The position numbers were made by a program, and so were the translations under genes. A stretch of DNA of 64,000 nucleotides from Hyphomicrobiales bacterium (GTDB lineage Bacteria > Pseudomonadota > Alphaproteobacteria > Rhizobiales > Beijerinckiaceae): contig CAKNFJ010000001.1 of NCBI GenBank assembly GCA_930633495.1, positions 2,167,001-2,231,000 of the forward strand. Reading direction: 5' to 3'. The notes under the pieces are model-generated. The model saw only the letters and a program-made list of their open reading frames with translations. It made no database searches and was not told the origin of the DNA. This document shows, one piece after another, positions 37,227 to 46,615 of this stretch (positions are counted from its first letter, which is position 1; each line of letters opens with the position of its first letter).

Positions 37227-37703
37227 TCAGTGCCCCTTGTGCTCGCCTTCGCCCTTGGCGGCGATCGAATCCACCTTGAATTCGACATCGACGCTGCCGG
37301 CCTTCTCGAAGGTCAGCGTGCCCTTCATCAGTTCGCCCTGCTTCAGCGGCTGCTTCAGTTCCATGAACATGATGTGGTAGCCGCCGGGCTTGAACTCGAT
37401 CTTGGCGCCGGCCGGAACCGCCACGCCCTGCTCCAGCGGCCGCATGGTCATGATGCCGTCCTTCACCGCCATCTCGTGGATCTCGGCGCGGGCGGCGAAG
37501 GGGACGGAGACGGAAACCAGCCGGTCGGGCGCCGAACCAGTGTTCTCGATGCTGAGATAGCCGCCGCCGACCTTGGCGCCGGCCGGCGTCGCACGCGACC
37601 AGGGATGGCCGATCTTGAGCGGGCCGACCTGGAAGCCATGGGCGAAGGCGACGGTGCTCGACAGCGCGAGCGCAATCGCGGCGAGCGAATGGGAAAGCTT
37701 CAT
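37227..37703 (-). CDS. Periplasmic copper chaperone, PCu(A)C family
   Basis: A 158-residue exported copper(I)-binding protein. Signal peptide about 1-21 (AFA-H). The metal motif H-x10-M-x21-H-x-M is present: His76 ('EIHEM'), Met87, His110 and Met112 ('GGYHIMF'). Such proteins deliver copper to cytochrome oxidase or sequester it. The C-terminal 'GEGEHKGH' adds histidines. It lies 99 bases after a DUF2946-like gene, and its ribosome site (AGGA) is inside a small hairpin. This is the CutR position of the Rhodobacter cut operons, but no multicopper oxidase gene is present. Confidence 0.92.
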   Translation of the reverse strand: MKLSHSLAAIALALSSTVAFAHGFQVGPLKIGHPWSRATPAGAKVGGGYLSIENTGSAPDRLVSVSVPFAARAEIHEMAVKDGIMTMRPLEQGVAVPAGAKIEFKPGGYHIMFMELKQPLKQGELMKGTLTFEKAGSVDVEFKVDSIAAKGEGEHKGH

Positions 37704-37710
37704 GATTGAT

Positions 37711-37728
37711 GTCCTGAACGGAAAGGAC
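37711..37728 (-). promoter_or_regulatory. Hairpin hiding the chaperone ribosome-binding site
   Basis: In the minus-strand RNA, GTCCT pairs perfectly with AGGAC across 8 bases; AGGA in the right arm is the Shine-Dalgarno sequence, 7 bases before the ATG at 37703. Translation or opening of upstream RNA could release it. This resembles the translational switch after CutF. The stem is only 5 base pairs. Confidence 0.45.
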
Positions 37729-37802
37729 CGCTGACGCAGTCCGAATGGAAAATGCGCTGGCCTTGACGGCTGACGCGATATCGAAGGATCGGGAAAGGCG
37801 TG

Positions 37803-38204
37803 TCAGGCCGCGGGCGGCGCGCGCGAATGCGCAAGGCCGATGGCGAAGCGATGCTCCAGCCCCTCGGCGATCGGCTGCTGCAAGGACAGGCGGACGACGG
37901 AACGCCCGGCAAGCGGCAGATCCCCCGATGGCGGACCGGCGAGGACCGGATTGAGCGGGCAGCCCTTGCAATGAGCCAAGTCGGCGGCCGGAGCAGGTGT
38001 CCCATCTTCGGGAACCGGCATCCCTGAACAGAGGACCGCGCCGTCCTTCGTCGCAAACGCGGCCAGCGCCGGTGCGGGCACCAGTGCTAGGGCGAGGACA
38101 GCCCAGGCATAAGCGACGGCCAGCCAGACTCCGAGCCCGGAGCGGCGCAGACCGTCGAGAAGAGTGGCACGAGCCGGCATGGCGGCACATGGCGCCGCTT
38201 CCAC
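37803..38204 (-). CDS. DUF2946-like protein, CutF-type candidate
   Basis: A 133-residue (or 125 from Met9) protein with one hydrophobic segment at about 26-49 that can serve as signal peptide. The mature part carries Cys59, a CxxC pair 'HCKGCP' (Cys79, Cys82) and ends 'SRAPPAA'. This combination of a cysteine pair and a Pro-Pro end is typical of DUF2946 proteins, among them CutF of Rhodobacter, whose own translation controls the downstream copper genes. Here the downstream gene is a PCu(A)C chaperone. The copper role is inferred from context. Confidence 0.72.
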   Translation of the reverse strand: MEAAPCAAMPARATLLDGLRRSGLGVWLAVAYAWAVLALALVPAPALAAFATKDGAVLCSGMPVPEDGTPAPAADLAHCKGCPLNPVLAGPPSGDLPLAGRSVVRLSLQQPIAEGLEHRFAIGLAHSRAPPAA

Positions 38205-38258
38205 GGCTTCGTCAAGCAGCGCATTGCCGCATCCTTGCCGGAGCGCAAAGAGGCCTCT

Positions 38259-38275
38259 GGAGAATATTATTCTCC
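38259..38275. promoter_or_regulatory. Perfect 17-base palindrome, candidate operator
   Basis: GGAGAATA-T-TATTCTCC lies 55 bases before the copper unit (minus) and 31 bases before a possible -35 box of the plus-strand unit. The protein that binds it is unknown; it is not a match to the CueR or Irr motifs that I recall. Confidence 0.5.
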
Positions 38276-38285
38276 GATCGAGAGT

Positions 38286-38298
38286 TTCTTTAAAAGAA
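38286..38298. promoter_or_regulatory. Second palindrome, TTCTTT-A-AAAGAA
   Basis: A perfect inverted repeat with 6-base arms, 10 bases to the right of the 38259-38275 palindrome. It may be a separate operator or part of an AT-rich divergent promoter. Confidence 0.35.
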
Positions 38299-38306
38299 CA
38301 AAGCGA

Positions 38307-38336
38307 TTGACAAAGAGGACGTCTGCCGCCAGATTA
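38307..38336 (+). promoter_or_regulatory. Candidate sigma-70 promoter for the leader-metNIQ unit
   Basis: TTGACA at 38307-38312, 18 bases, then AGATTA. The -35 is perfect and the -10 is weak. It lies about 118 bases before the leader frame start, leaving a long 5' RNA that suits attenuation. Confidence 0.4.
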
Positions 38337-38453
38337 GAGACCGTTCCTGGAGCGATCCGGGCACCGCGGAGATTTGAGCGAGCAGCTTGCGCCGCGTCAC
38401 CAAACGCTAAAGCGCCACGACTGGGTCGTGGGCTCCAGATCGAGGAGACTGAC

Positions 38454-38522
38454 ATGACCGTTGCGAAAACGAGCCGAAGCCACATTCGCTTCCGCCGAAT
38501 GCTCTGCTGCTGTCGACGCTGA
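38454..38522 (+). CDS. Candidate leader peptide with three consecutive cysteines
   Basis: A 22-residue frame beginning MTVAKTSRSHIRF and ending RRMLCCCRR. GAGGAG stands 6 bases before the ATG, a strong ribosome site for so short a frame. The TGC-TGC-TGT run at codons 18-20, close to the stop, is what a cysteine-sensing attenuator would need: ribosomes would pause there when charged Cys-tRNA is low. Hairpins that exclude each other begin directly after the stop. Downstream lie two small genes and metNIQ. Its translation and role are inferences. Confidence 0.6.
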   Translation: MTVAKTSRSHIRFRRMLCCCRR

Positions 38523-38583
38523 GATCGTCAGGCCAAGAGGCCGATCCCCCCGATCGTTTCGACGAACGCCGCAACATGCGGCG
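38523..38583 (+). promoter_or_regulatory. Candidate attenuator: mutually exclusive hairpins after the leader
   Basis: Structure 1 (38523-38546): GATC-GGCC pairs with GGCC-GATC. Structure 2 (38542-38556): CGATC/GATCG around five C, followed by TTTC. They share bases 38542-38546, so only one can form. A third hairpin, CGCCGC/GCGGCG (38567-38583), lies just before the next ribosome site. No long T run is seen, so control could be of translation or of Rho. Confidence 0.45.
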
Positions 38584-38595
38584 AAAGGCAGAACC

Positions 38596-38844
38596 ATGTC
38601 CCAGCTTCATTCCCTTCCCGGCCGGGCTCGCCCGGCGCAGCAAGCGTATGTCATCGAGCTTGGCGAGGCGCAGGTTGGCCTCGTCAGCCGCCGGGCCGAC
38701 GAGCGCGACTTCACCTTCATCGCCGCCTCCCCCGCGTTCCGGACGCTGGACGGGCAGCGTTTCGCCAGCCCCGGCGCAGCCGAGAGCGCGGCACGGCGGC
38801 TGGCGCGGCCGTACCGCCACGGCCCGCTGCGCCTTGCCTCGTGA
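38596..38844 (+). CDS. Small protein of unknown function upstream of metNIQ
   Basis: An 82-residue soluble protein with AAAGGCAG before its ATG. It shows an alternating beta-like region ('QQAYVIELGEAQVGLVSR') and an Arg/Ala-rich C-terminal helix. No cysteine and no known motif. It lies between the Cys leader and a second small gene, 7 bases apart, and so is likely part of the same transcript as metNIQ. Not a usual member of methionine transport operons. Confidence 0.55.
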   Translation: MSQLHSLPGRARPAQQAYVIELGEAQVGLVSRRADERDFTFIAASPAFRTLDGQRFASPGAAESAARRLARPYRHGPLRLAS

Positions 38845-38851
38845 GACCGCG

Positions 38852-39025
38852 ATGCGGTTCCTGTCGTCGCTCTGGAACGCCGTTGCGGCCTGGTTCAACC
38901 AGGCAGTCCCGGCCAGCTTCGATCCGCTCGACACGACGCGTGCGGAGGACGGGCGCCGCTCGGTCCATGACGTGACCATCGAGCAGCTCGGCATCGCGCA
39001 CTGGTCCTGCCACACGCATTTCTGA
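38852..39025 (+). CDS. Small protein of unknown function directly before metN
   Basis: A 57-residue frame starting at ATG 38852. The N-terminus 'MRFLSSLWNAVAAWFNQAV' is an amphipathic or weakly membrane-seeking helix, and the end reads 'HWSCHTHF', a Cys/His cluster that could bind a metal. It ends 4 bases before the metN ATG, so the two are probably translationally coupled. The family is unknown to me. Confidence 0.5.
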   Translation: MRFLSSLWNAVAAWFNQAVPASFDPLDTTRAEDGRRSVHDVTIEQLGIAHWSCHTHF

Positions 39026-39029
39026 GGAC

Positions 39030-40139
39030 ATGATGAACGCCCCCGTCAAACCCGGCGCCTTGAGCGTCGGTGCGTTGCCCATTGCCATCGCGGAAGCCGC
39101 GATCCGCTTCGAGCAGGTCGGCAAGACCTATGCGGCGCGCAGCGGCCAGCAGCCGGTCAGCGCTCTCGCCGGCATCGATCTCGATGTGCCGGCGGGCAGC
39201 ATCCTCGGCGTGATCGGCCGCTCCGGCGCCGGCAAGTCGACGCTGATCCGCCTCGTCAACGGGCTGGAGCGTGCCACGGCAGGCCGCATCCTGATCGAAG
39301 GCAAGGAGGTCACGCACCTCACCGAAGCCGGCTGGCGCGCCGAGCGCCGCCGCATCGGCATGATCTTCCAGCATTTCAACCTTTTGTCCTCGCGCACCGT
39401 CTTCGACAATGTCGCGCTGCCGCTGGAGATCGCCGGCGCGTCGCGGGCAGAGATCACCGCCAAGGTCGAGACGCTGCTCGAGCTCGTCGGCCTCGCCGAC
39501 AAGAGCGCGCGCTACCCGGCCGAGCTTTCGGGCGGGCAGAAGCAGCGCGTCGGTATCGCCCGCGCACTGGCCACCGACCCCAAGGTGCTGCTCTGCGACG
39601 AAGCGACCTCGGCGCTCGACCCGGAAACGACCCGTTCGATCCTGGCGCTGCTGCGCCAGGTCAATCGCGAGCTCGGCATCACCATCCTGCTGATCACGCA
39701 CGAAATTCCCGTCATCAAGGAGATCTGCGACCGCGTCGCGGTGATCGAGGGCGGGCGCATCGTCGAGCAGGGCGAGACCTTCTCGGTCTTCACCAACCCG
39801 CAACACCCGACGACGGCACGCTTCGTCGAGGCCGTGACCGGTGTCGAGCTGCCCGAGCATCTGGCCCACCGCATCCGCAAGGAGGCGCGCGCCGGCGACA
39901 ATATCGTGCTGCGCATCACCTTCATCGGCGAGAACGCCACCGCTCCGGTGATCAGCCGGCTGAGCGCGGTCGTCGGCGTCGACGTCAACATCCTGGCCGG
40001 GCGGATCGACGCCATCGCCGGCCAGCCCTTCGGCAGCCTGCTCGTTTCGGTGCCCTCGCGCGCGCCGGAAAGCGACGCCGTGCTCGGCGCCCTGAAGAGT
40101 CTCGGGCTCAAGGCGGAGGTCATCGGCCATGTCTCCTGA
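39030..40139 (+). CDS. metN: Methionine ABC importer ATP-binding protein MetN
   Basis: A 369-residue ATPase that powers D/L-methionine uptake. Walker A 'GRSGAGKST', signature 'LSGGQKQRVGIARAL', Walker B 'VLLCDEATSALDPET', and the H-loop 'LITHEI' are all intact. The C-terminal NIL domain (about 295-369) gives inhibition by intracellular methionine. The ATG at 39030 or 39033 can start it. Its stop overlaps the metI start by 11 bases. Confidence 0.95.
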   Translation: MMNAPVKPGALSVGALPIAIAEAAIRFEQVGKTYAARSGQQPVSALAGIDLDVPAGSILGVIGRSGAGKSTLIRLVNGLERATAGRILIEGKEVTHLTEAGWRAERRRIGMIFQHFNLLSSRTVFDNVALPLEIAGASRAEITAKVETLLELVGLADKSARYPAELSGGQKQRVGIARALATDPKVLLCDEATSALDPETTRSILALLRQVNRELGITILLITHEIPVIKEICDRVAVIEGGRIVEQGETFSVFTNPQHPTTARFVEAVTGVELPEHLAHRIRKEARAGDNIVLRITFIGENATAPVISRLSAVVGVDVNILAGRIDAIAGQPFGSLLVSVPSRAPESDAVLGALKSLGLKAEVIGHVS

Positions 40140-40794
40140 ACTCATCCGCCTGATCTGGCAGTCGACCCTCGACACGCTCGCCATGGTCGCCGTCTCGGCC
40201 GGGATCGGAACGCTGCTCGGGCTGCCGCTCGGCGTGTTCCTCGCCACCAGCAAGCGCGGCGAGCTCTTCGCGGCGCCGGCCGCCAACGCCCTGCTCGGCG
40301 TGCTGGTCAACGCCACCCGCTCGACGCCCTTCATCATCCTGGTCGTCGCGATCATCCCGTTCACACGGCTCCTCGCCGGCACCTCGATCGGAACGGCCGC
40401 GGCCATCGTGCCGCTGACCGTCGCGGCGACGCCCTTCATCGCAAGGCTGATCGAAGGCGCGGTGCGCGAGGTCGACCAGGGCCTGGTCGAGGCTGCTCGC
40501 GCCATGGGCGCGACGCCCGTCCAGATCGTGCGCAAGGTGCTGGTGCCCGAGGCCCTGCCGGCGATCGTGCTCGGCCTGACGCTCGCCGTGGTCAGCCTGA
40601 TCGGCTTCTCGGCCATGGTCGGCGCGGTCGGCGGCGGCGGGCTCGGCGACCTCGGCATCCGCTACGGCTACCAGCGCTTCATGCCCGATGTGATGGCGAC
40701 CGTCGTCGCCGTGCTCATCGTCCTCGTCCAGCTCGTGCAGAGCTTCGGCGACCGCCTGGCGCGCCGCCTCAACAAGCGCCTGCGCCACGCCTGA
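40129..40794 (+). CDS. metI: Methionine ABC importer permease MetI
   Basis: A 221-residue inner-membrane protein with five helices and the typical EAA coupling loop 'VEAARAMGATPVQIVRKVLVPEALP' spanning about 123-147. Length matches MetI. The gene overlaps metN and is followed 37 bases later by metQ, forming the metNIQ transport operon. Confidence 0.95.
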   Translation: MSPELIRLIWQSTLDTLAMVAVSAGIGTLLGLPLGVFLATSKRGELFAAPAANALLGVLVNATRSTPFIILVVAIIPFTRLLAGTSIGTAAAIVPLTVAATPFIARLIEGAVREVDQGLVEAARAMGATPVQIVRKVLVPEALPAIVLGLTLAVVSLIGFSAMVGAVGGGGLGDLGIRYGYQRFMPDVMATVVAVLIVLVQLVQSFGDRLARRLNKRLRHA

Positions 40795-40831
40795 TTCAAT
40801 TCACCCACTTCACACGAAGGAAACTGCAGCC

Positions 40832-41629
40832 ATGACGACTTCTTTCAGCCGCCGCACCGCGCTTGCCGCCGGCTTCACCCTGGCGCTCGCCGCCGGCCCC
40901 GCCCTCGCCCAGGGACAGGTGCTCCGCATCGGCGTCACACCCGGCCCGCATGCCGAGATCCTGGAGAAGGTGAAGCCGCTCGCGGCGCAGAAGGGCCTCG
41001 ATCTCAAGATCACCGAGTTCTCCGATTATGTCGTGCCGAACCAGGCTCTCGACGCCGGCGAGCTGGAGGCCAACTCCTTCCAGCACGAGCCCTATCTCGA
41101 CAATCAGGTGAAGGATCGCGGCTACAAGATCATCAAGGTCGGCCTGACCGTGAACTTCCCGATCGGCATCTACTCGTCGAAATACAAGAGCTGGGCCGAG
41201 ATCCCGGACGGCGCCACCATCGCCATCCCGAACGATCCGACCAATGGCGGGCGCGTGCTGCTGCTCCTGCAGGACAAGGGCGTCATCAAGCTGAAGGACG
41301 GCGTCGGCTTCAAGCCGACCGTCGCCGACATCACCGCCAACCCCAAGAAGTTCAAGATCATCGAGCTGGAAGCAGCCCAGACGCCGCGTTCGCTGGCCGA
41401 CGTCGCCGCTGCCGCGATCAACACCAACTACGCCGTCGACGCCAAGATCGACCCGGCCTCCGCCATTCTGCGCGAGGACGCCAAGGGCCCCTATGTCAAC
41501 CTGATCGCCGTCCGTGCCGCCGACAAGGACAAGCCCTGGGTCAAGACGCTGGTCGAGGTCTATCACAGCCCGGAGGTCAAGAGCTTCATCGCCGAGCGCT
41601 ACAAGGGCGCCGTGCTCGCCGGCTGGTAA
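40832..41629 (+). CDS. metQ: Methionine-binding protein MetQ (NlpA family)
   Basis: A 265-residue periplasmic binding protein. The signal 'SRRTALAAGFTLALAAGPALA' has two arginines and could use Tat or Sec; no lipobox cysteine is present, so it is soluble and not a lipoprotein like the E. coli one. The mature protein starts 'QVLRIGVTPGPHAEILE', with 'DYVVPNQALDAGELEANSFQH' following, classic for the family. AAGGAA is before the ATG. A strong terminator follows. Confidence 0.95.
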   Translation: MTTSFSRRTALAAGFTLALAAGPALAQGQVLRIGVTPGPHAEILEKVKPLAAQKGLDLKITEFSDYVVPNQALDAGELEANSFQHEPYLDNQVKDRGYKIIKVGLTVNFPIGIYSSKYKSWAEIPDGATIAIPNDPTNGGRVLLLLQDKGVIKLKDGVGFKPTVADITANPKKFKIIELEAAQTPRSLADVAAAAINTNYAVDAKIDPASAILREDAKGPYVNLIAVRAADKDKPWVKTLVEVYHSPEVKSFIAERYKGAVLAGW

Positions 41630-41668
41630 CCGTCTCCTCCCACCTGGCTTCCATTGGCCAGGCACCTT

Positions 41669-41698
41669 GCCCCGGATGCGCCGCATCCGGGGCTTTTT
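41669..41698 (+). terminator. Rho-independent terminator after metQ
   Basis: Arms GCCCCGGATGCG/CGCATCCGGGGC (41669-41680 and 41682-41693) followed by CTTTTT. It is the clearest intrinsic terminator in the window and ends the met unit. Confidence 0.9.
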
Positions 41699-41711
41699 CG
41701 TCGTTCGCCGC

Positions 41712-42125
41712 TCACGCGACGGTCGAACGCTCCGCAAGTTGCGAACGCCGAAAACCGATCACCTCCAGTTCGGTGACGACGGCAACGGCAGCAGCCTGCG
41801 CCAGCACGAAGGCGATGCCGAGCCCGGTCGGCGTGAACCAGCCCATCAGCAGGATCGCGAGGCTCTCGACGATCCAGACGAGGTTGATGCCGATCACCGC
41901 ATAGATGGCGAGGCGCGGCAGGACCTTGCGGCTGGCGAGAAAGGCCAGCAATACCGCGCAGGGCAGCAGCACGCTTCCGGCACCGCGCAAAAAACTCTCC
42001 GGAAATCCGAGCGGCGCTGCGAGTGGACCGGCCGCAGCCGAAAGCAGCAGCCCCATTCCGGCGCAGGCGGCGGCATCGAGGGCGAGCGCGTTGCGCAGCA
42101 GCGGCGAAAACTGGACGAGGGACAT
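41712..42125 (-). CDS. Small integral membrane protein of unknown function
   Basis: A 137-residue protein with four hydrophobic helices (about 15-38, 44-66, 70-95 and 97-122), cytosolic tail 'GFRRSQLAERSTVA'. It resembles small four-helix DoxX/DUF-type membrane proteins, but no motif identifies it. It is divergent from the XRE regulator and may be its target. Confidence 0.75.
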   Translation of the reverse strand: MSLVQFSPLLRNALALDAAACAGMGLLLSAAAGPLAAPLGFPESFLRGAGSVLLPCAVLLAFLASRKVLPRLAIYAVIGINLVWIVESLAILLMGWFTPTGLGIAFVLAQAAAVAVVTELEVIGFRRSQLAERSTVA

Positions 42126-42254
42126 GGCATTCTCCTTCGGTCTTGTGGGCGAAAAGCCCGTTTCGATGCCGGGAATGCTGCCGGGATCAGGACGGCGCGT
42201 CGATTAAGCGGGAGGTAATTGGAACGGCCCGTCGGGATCGCTAGCTTGCCTGCC

Positions 42255-43076
42255 ATGAACAAGCATCACCCTCCCTCCTTCGGCACATTGCTGCGCGACT
42301 GGCGGCAATTGCGCCGCTTCAGCCAGCTCGACCTCGCGCTTGAAGCCGAGATCTCGCAGAAGCATCTGAGCTTCATCGAAAGCGGCCGCTCGCGCCCCAG
42401 CCGCGAGATGGTGCTGCTGCTGGCCGAGCACCTCACGGTGCCCTTGCGCGAGCGCAACGCCCTGCTGCTCGCAGCCGGCCACGCGCCGATCTATCTGGAG
42501 CGTCCGCTGGAAGATCCGTCGCTCAAGGCCGCCCGGGCCGCGATCGATCTGATCCTCAAGGGTCACGAGCCTTATCCGGCGATCGCGGTCGACCGGCACT
42601 GGACGCTGCTCGCGGCCAATGGCGCGGTCACACGGTTGCTTGGCCTCGTCGCCGATGCGGATCTACTGAAACCGCCCATCAATGTGCTGCGCCTTTCGCT
42701 GCATCCGGACGGGCTAGCACCCTTCATCATCAACCTCGGCGAATGGCGTGGCCACCTGCTCGCCCGGCTACGCCAGCAGGTGCGTGCGACGGCGGACGGC
42801 ACGCTCGGCGCCCTGCTGGAAGAGCTCTCGGCCTATCCGCATCCGGGCAAACCCGGAAAGGAACGCCACGACCCGGAAGCCGAGGCCGGCATCGTCGTGC
42901 CGATGCAGTTGAGGCTCGGCGAAAGCGTTCTGTCGTTGATCTCGGCGACGACGGTGTTCGGCACGCCGGTCGACATCACCCTGTCCGAACTGGCGTTGGA
43001 GACGTTCTTCCCGGCGGACAAGGCTACCACCGAGGCCCTGCATGCGCTCGCCGCGACCGGCAATGGATCGGCGTAA
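42255..43076 (+). CDS. XRE-family regulator with MmyB-like ligand domain
   Basis: A 273-residue transcription factor. The N-terminal helix-turn-helix (about 8-62; 'FSQLDLALEAEISQKHLSFIESG') is followed by the MmyB-like PAS-type domain ('YPAIAVDRHWTLLAANGAV' to the end), which binds fatty-acid-like ligands in studied relatives. Start at 42255 (MNKHHPPS), preferred over the ATG at 42219, which lacks a ribosome site. It faces away from the membrane protein gene at 41712, its probable target. Confidence 0.88.
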   Translation: MNKHHPPSFGTLLRDWRQLRRFSQLDLALEAEISQKHLSFIESGRSRPSREMVLLLAEHLTVPLRERNALLLAAGHAPIYLERPLEDPSLKAARAAIDLILKGHEPYPAIAVDRHWTLLAANGAVTRLLGLVADADLLKPPINVLRLSLHPDGLAPFIINLGEWRGHLLARLRQQVRATADGTLGALLEELSAYPHPGKPGKERHDPEAEAGIVVPMQLRLGESVLSLISATTVFGTPVDITLSELALETFFPADKATTEALHALAATGNGSA

Positions 43077-43155
43077 CTTCGGAACCCAAGCGTTCCAGCG
43101 CGGTTTCCTCCCGGAGCGCGGCGCCAGCCGTACCCAAACCCGAAGGAGCAACGCG

Positions 43156-43347
43156 ATGGGCAGCACGACCGACAAGATCAAGGGCATGGCCAACGAGGCG
43201 GCCGGGAACGTCAAGCAGGCCGCCGGCAAGGCGTTCGACAAGCCGGAATGGGAGGCCGAGGGCAAGGCCCAGGAGCTGAAGGGCGAAGCCCAGCAGGCGC
43301 TCGGCAAGGGCAAGGAGGCGGTGAAGAAGGCCGTCGACAAGGTCTGA
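43156..43347 (+). CDS. CsbD-family stress protein
   Basis: A 63-residue, highly charged helical protein: 'STTDKIKGMANEAAGNVKQ' and 'EWEAEGKAQELKGEAQQAL' are the family signature. AAGGAG stands upstream of the ATG at 43156. CsbD-like proteins are induced by general stress in many bacteria, but their molecular role is unclear. A strong hairpin terminator follows. Confidence 0.92.
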   Translation: MGSTTDKIKGMANEAAGNVKQAAGKAFDKPEWEAEGKAQELKGEAQQALGKGKEAVKKAVDKV

Positions 43348-43365
43348 GGCACCCGCCTCAAAGCA

Positions 43366-43393
43366 AAAGGGCCGCCTTCCGGCGGCCCTTTTT
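43366..43393 (+). terminator. Intrinsic terminator after the CsbD gene (may serve both strands)
   Basis: AAAGGGCCGCC/GGCGGCCCTTT around TTCC with T run on the plus side and A run before it, so it could also work for dnaJ, whose stop is at 43412 on the other strand. Confidence 0.88.
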
Positions 43394-43411
43394 ATGTCGA
43401 GCCGGTGCAGC

Positions 43412-44545
43412 TCAGGCGGTGCCGCCGAGCCCGCCGAGGAAATCCTTGACCCGGCCGAAGAAGCCGGCGGTCTCGGGGTGATTGGTGTGCGAGCTTTCGC
43501 GCTCGAACTCCTCCAGAAGCTCGCGCTGGCGCGCGGTCAGCTTCTGCGGTGTCTCGACCACGACCTGGATGTAGAGATCGCCGACATCGCGTGAGCGCAG
43601 CACGCTCATGCCCTTGCCTTTCAGGCGGAACTGCTTGCCGGTCTGGGTGCCTTCCGGGATCTTCACGCGGGCCTGTTCGCCCGAGAGCGTCGGCACCTCG
43701 ATCTCGCCGCCGAGCGCGGCCGAGACCAGGCCGATCGGCACGCGGCAGAACAGATCGGCCCCGTCGCGCTGGAAGATCGCGTGCGGCTTGATCGAGAGGA
43801 AGATGTAGAGATCGCCCGCAGGCCCCCCGCGCAGGCCCGCCTCGCCCTCGCCGGCAAGCCGGATGCGGGTTCCGTCCTCGACGCCGGCCGGGATATTGAC
43901 CGAAAGCGTGCGCTCGCGCGTGACGCGGCCGGCGCCCTGGCAGTTCTTGCAAGGGTCGTCGATGATCTCGCCCCGGCCCGAGCAGGTCGGGCAGGTGCGC
44001 TCGACCGAGAAGAAGCCCTGATTGGCGCGCACCCGACCATGTCCGCCGCAGGTCGGGCACTGACGCGACTTCGAGCCCGGCTTGGCACCCGTGCCGGAGC
44101 AGGATTCGCAGGACACCGAGGTCGGCACCCGGATCGACTCGTTCTTGCCGGTGAAGGCCTCTTCCAGCCCGATCTCGAGATTGTAGCGCAGATCGGCGCC
44201 GCGCTCGCGGCCGTTGGCACTGCGCGGGCCGCCGCGACGGGCGTCGCCGAAGAAGGAATCGAAGATATCCGACATGAAGTCGGAGAAGTCGGCATTGCCG
44301 CCCGCACCTGCGCCGCCATTCTCGAAGGCCTGGTGGCCGAAGCGGTCATAGGCCGCACGCTTCTGGCCGTCGGAGAGGACCTGATAGGCCTCGTTGATTT
44401 CCTTGAACTTGATCTCGGCTTCCTTGTCGCCGGGATTCTTGTCCGGGTGATGCTTCATCGCGAGCTTGCGGAAGGAGCCCTTGAGCTCGACCTCCGTCAC
44501 GGTCCGGCTGACGCCGAGGATCTCGTAGTAATCGCGCTTCGACAT
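43412..44545 (-). CDS. dnaJ: Chaperone DnaJ
   Basis: A 377-residue Hsp40 co-chaperone that stimulates DnaK ATP hydrolysis. J-domain with 'HHPDKNPGD' at about 32-40, Gly/Phe-rich linker ('[11 protein letters not shown]'), four CxxCxGxG zinc motifs ([32 protein letters not shown]) and the C-terminal substrate domains. Length is typical. It lies downstream of dnaK with a double-hairpin repeat between, so the two may be partly separately expressed. Confidence 0.96.
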   Translation of the reverse strand: MSKRDYYEILGVSRTVTEVELKGSFRKLAMKHHPDKNPGDKEAEIKFKEINEAYQVLSDGQKRAAYDRFGHQAFENGGAGAGGNADFSDFMSDIFDSFFGDARRGGPRSANGRERGADLRYNLEIGLEEAFTGKNESIRVPTSVSCESCSGTGAKPGSKSRQCPTCGGHGRVRANQGFFSVERTCPTCSGRGEIIDDPCKNCQGAGRVTRERTLSVNIPAGVEDGTRIRLAGEGEAGLRGGPAGDLYIFLSIKPHAIFQRDGADLFCRVPIGLVSAALGGEIEVPTLSGEQARVKIPEGTQTGKQFRLKGKGMSVLRSRDVGDLYIQVVVETPQKLTARQRELLEEFERESSHTNHPETAGFFGRVKDFLGGLGGTA

Positions 44546-44572
44546 CGATCGAACAGCCCCTTCGCCCTCTTG

Positions 44573-44685
44573 GCGTCATGGCCGGGCTTGACCCGGCCAT
44601 CTCCGGCAGGAAAGCGCCTTCTTCTTCGCGACGCCATCTCGTAACGAGATGGCCGGGTCAAGCCCGGCCACGACGTTCCCGAGGA
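44573..44685. repeat. Double-hairpin intergenic repeat, copy D
   Basis: It begins GCGTCATGG and ends CCACGACG. Hairpin 1: ATGGCCGGG/CCCGGCCAT around CTTGA (44578-44600). Hairpin 2: GGCCGGG/CCCGGCC around TCAAG (44651-44669), with a further ATCTCGT/ACGAGAT palindrome before it. It sits between dnaK and dnaJ on one strand and could reduce dnaJ expression or stabilise dnaK mRNA. Confidence 0.8.
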
Positions 44686-44698
44686 AGGCGAGCGCGGG

Positions 44699-46615
<1,917 letters not shown>

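Noticed and set aside
38461..38595. Longer version of the 82-residue small protein starting at 38461
   Set aside because: It would overlap the poly-Cys leader and hairpins in another frame; the ATG at 38596 has its own ribosome site.
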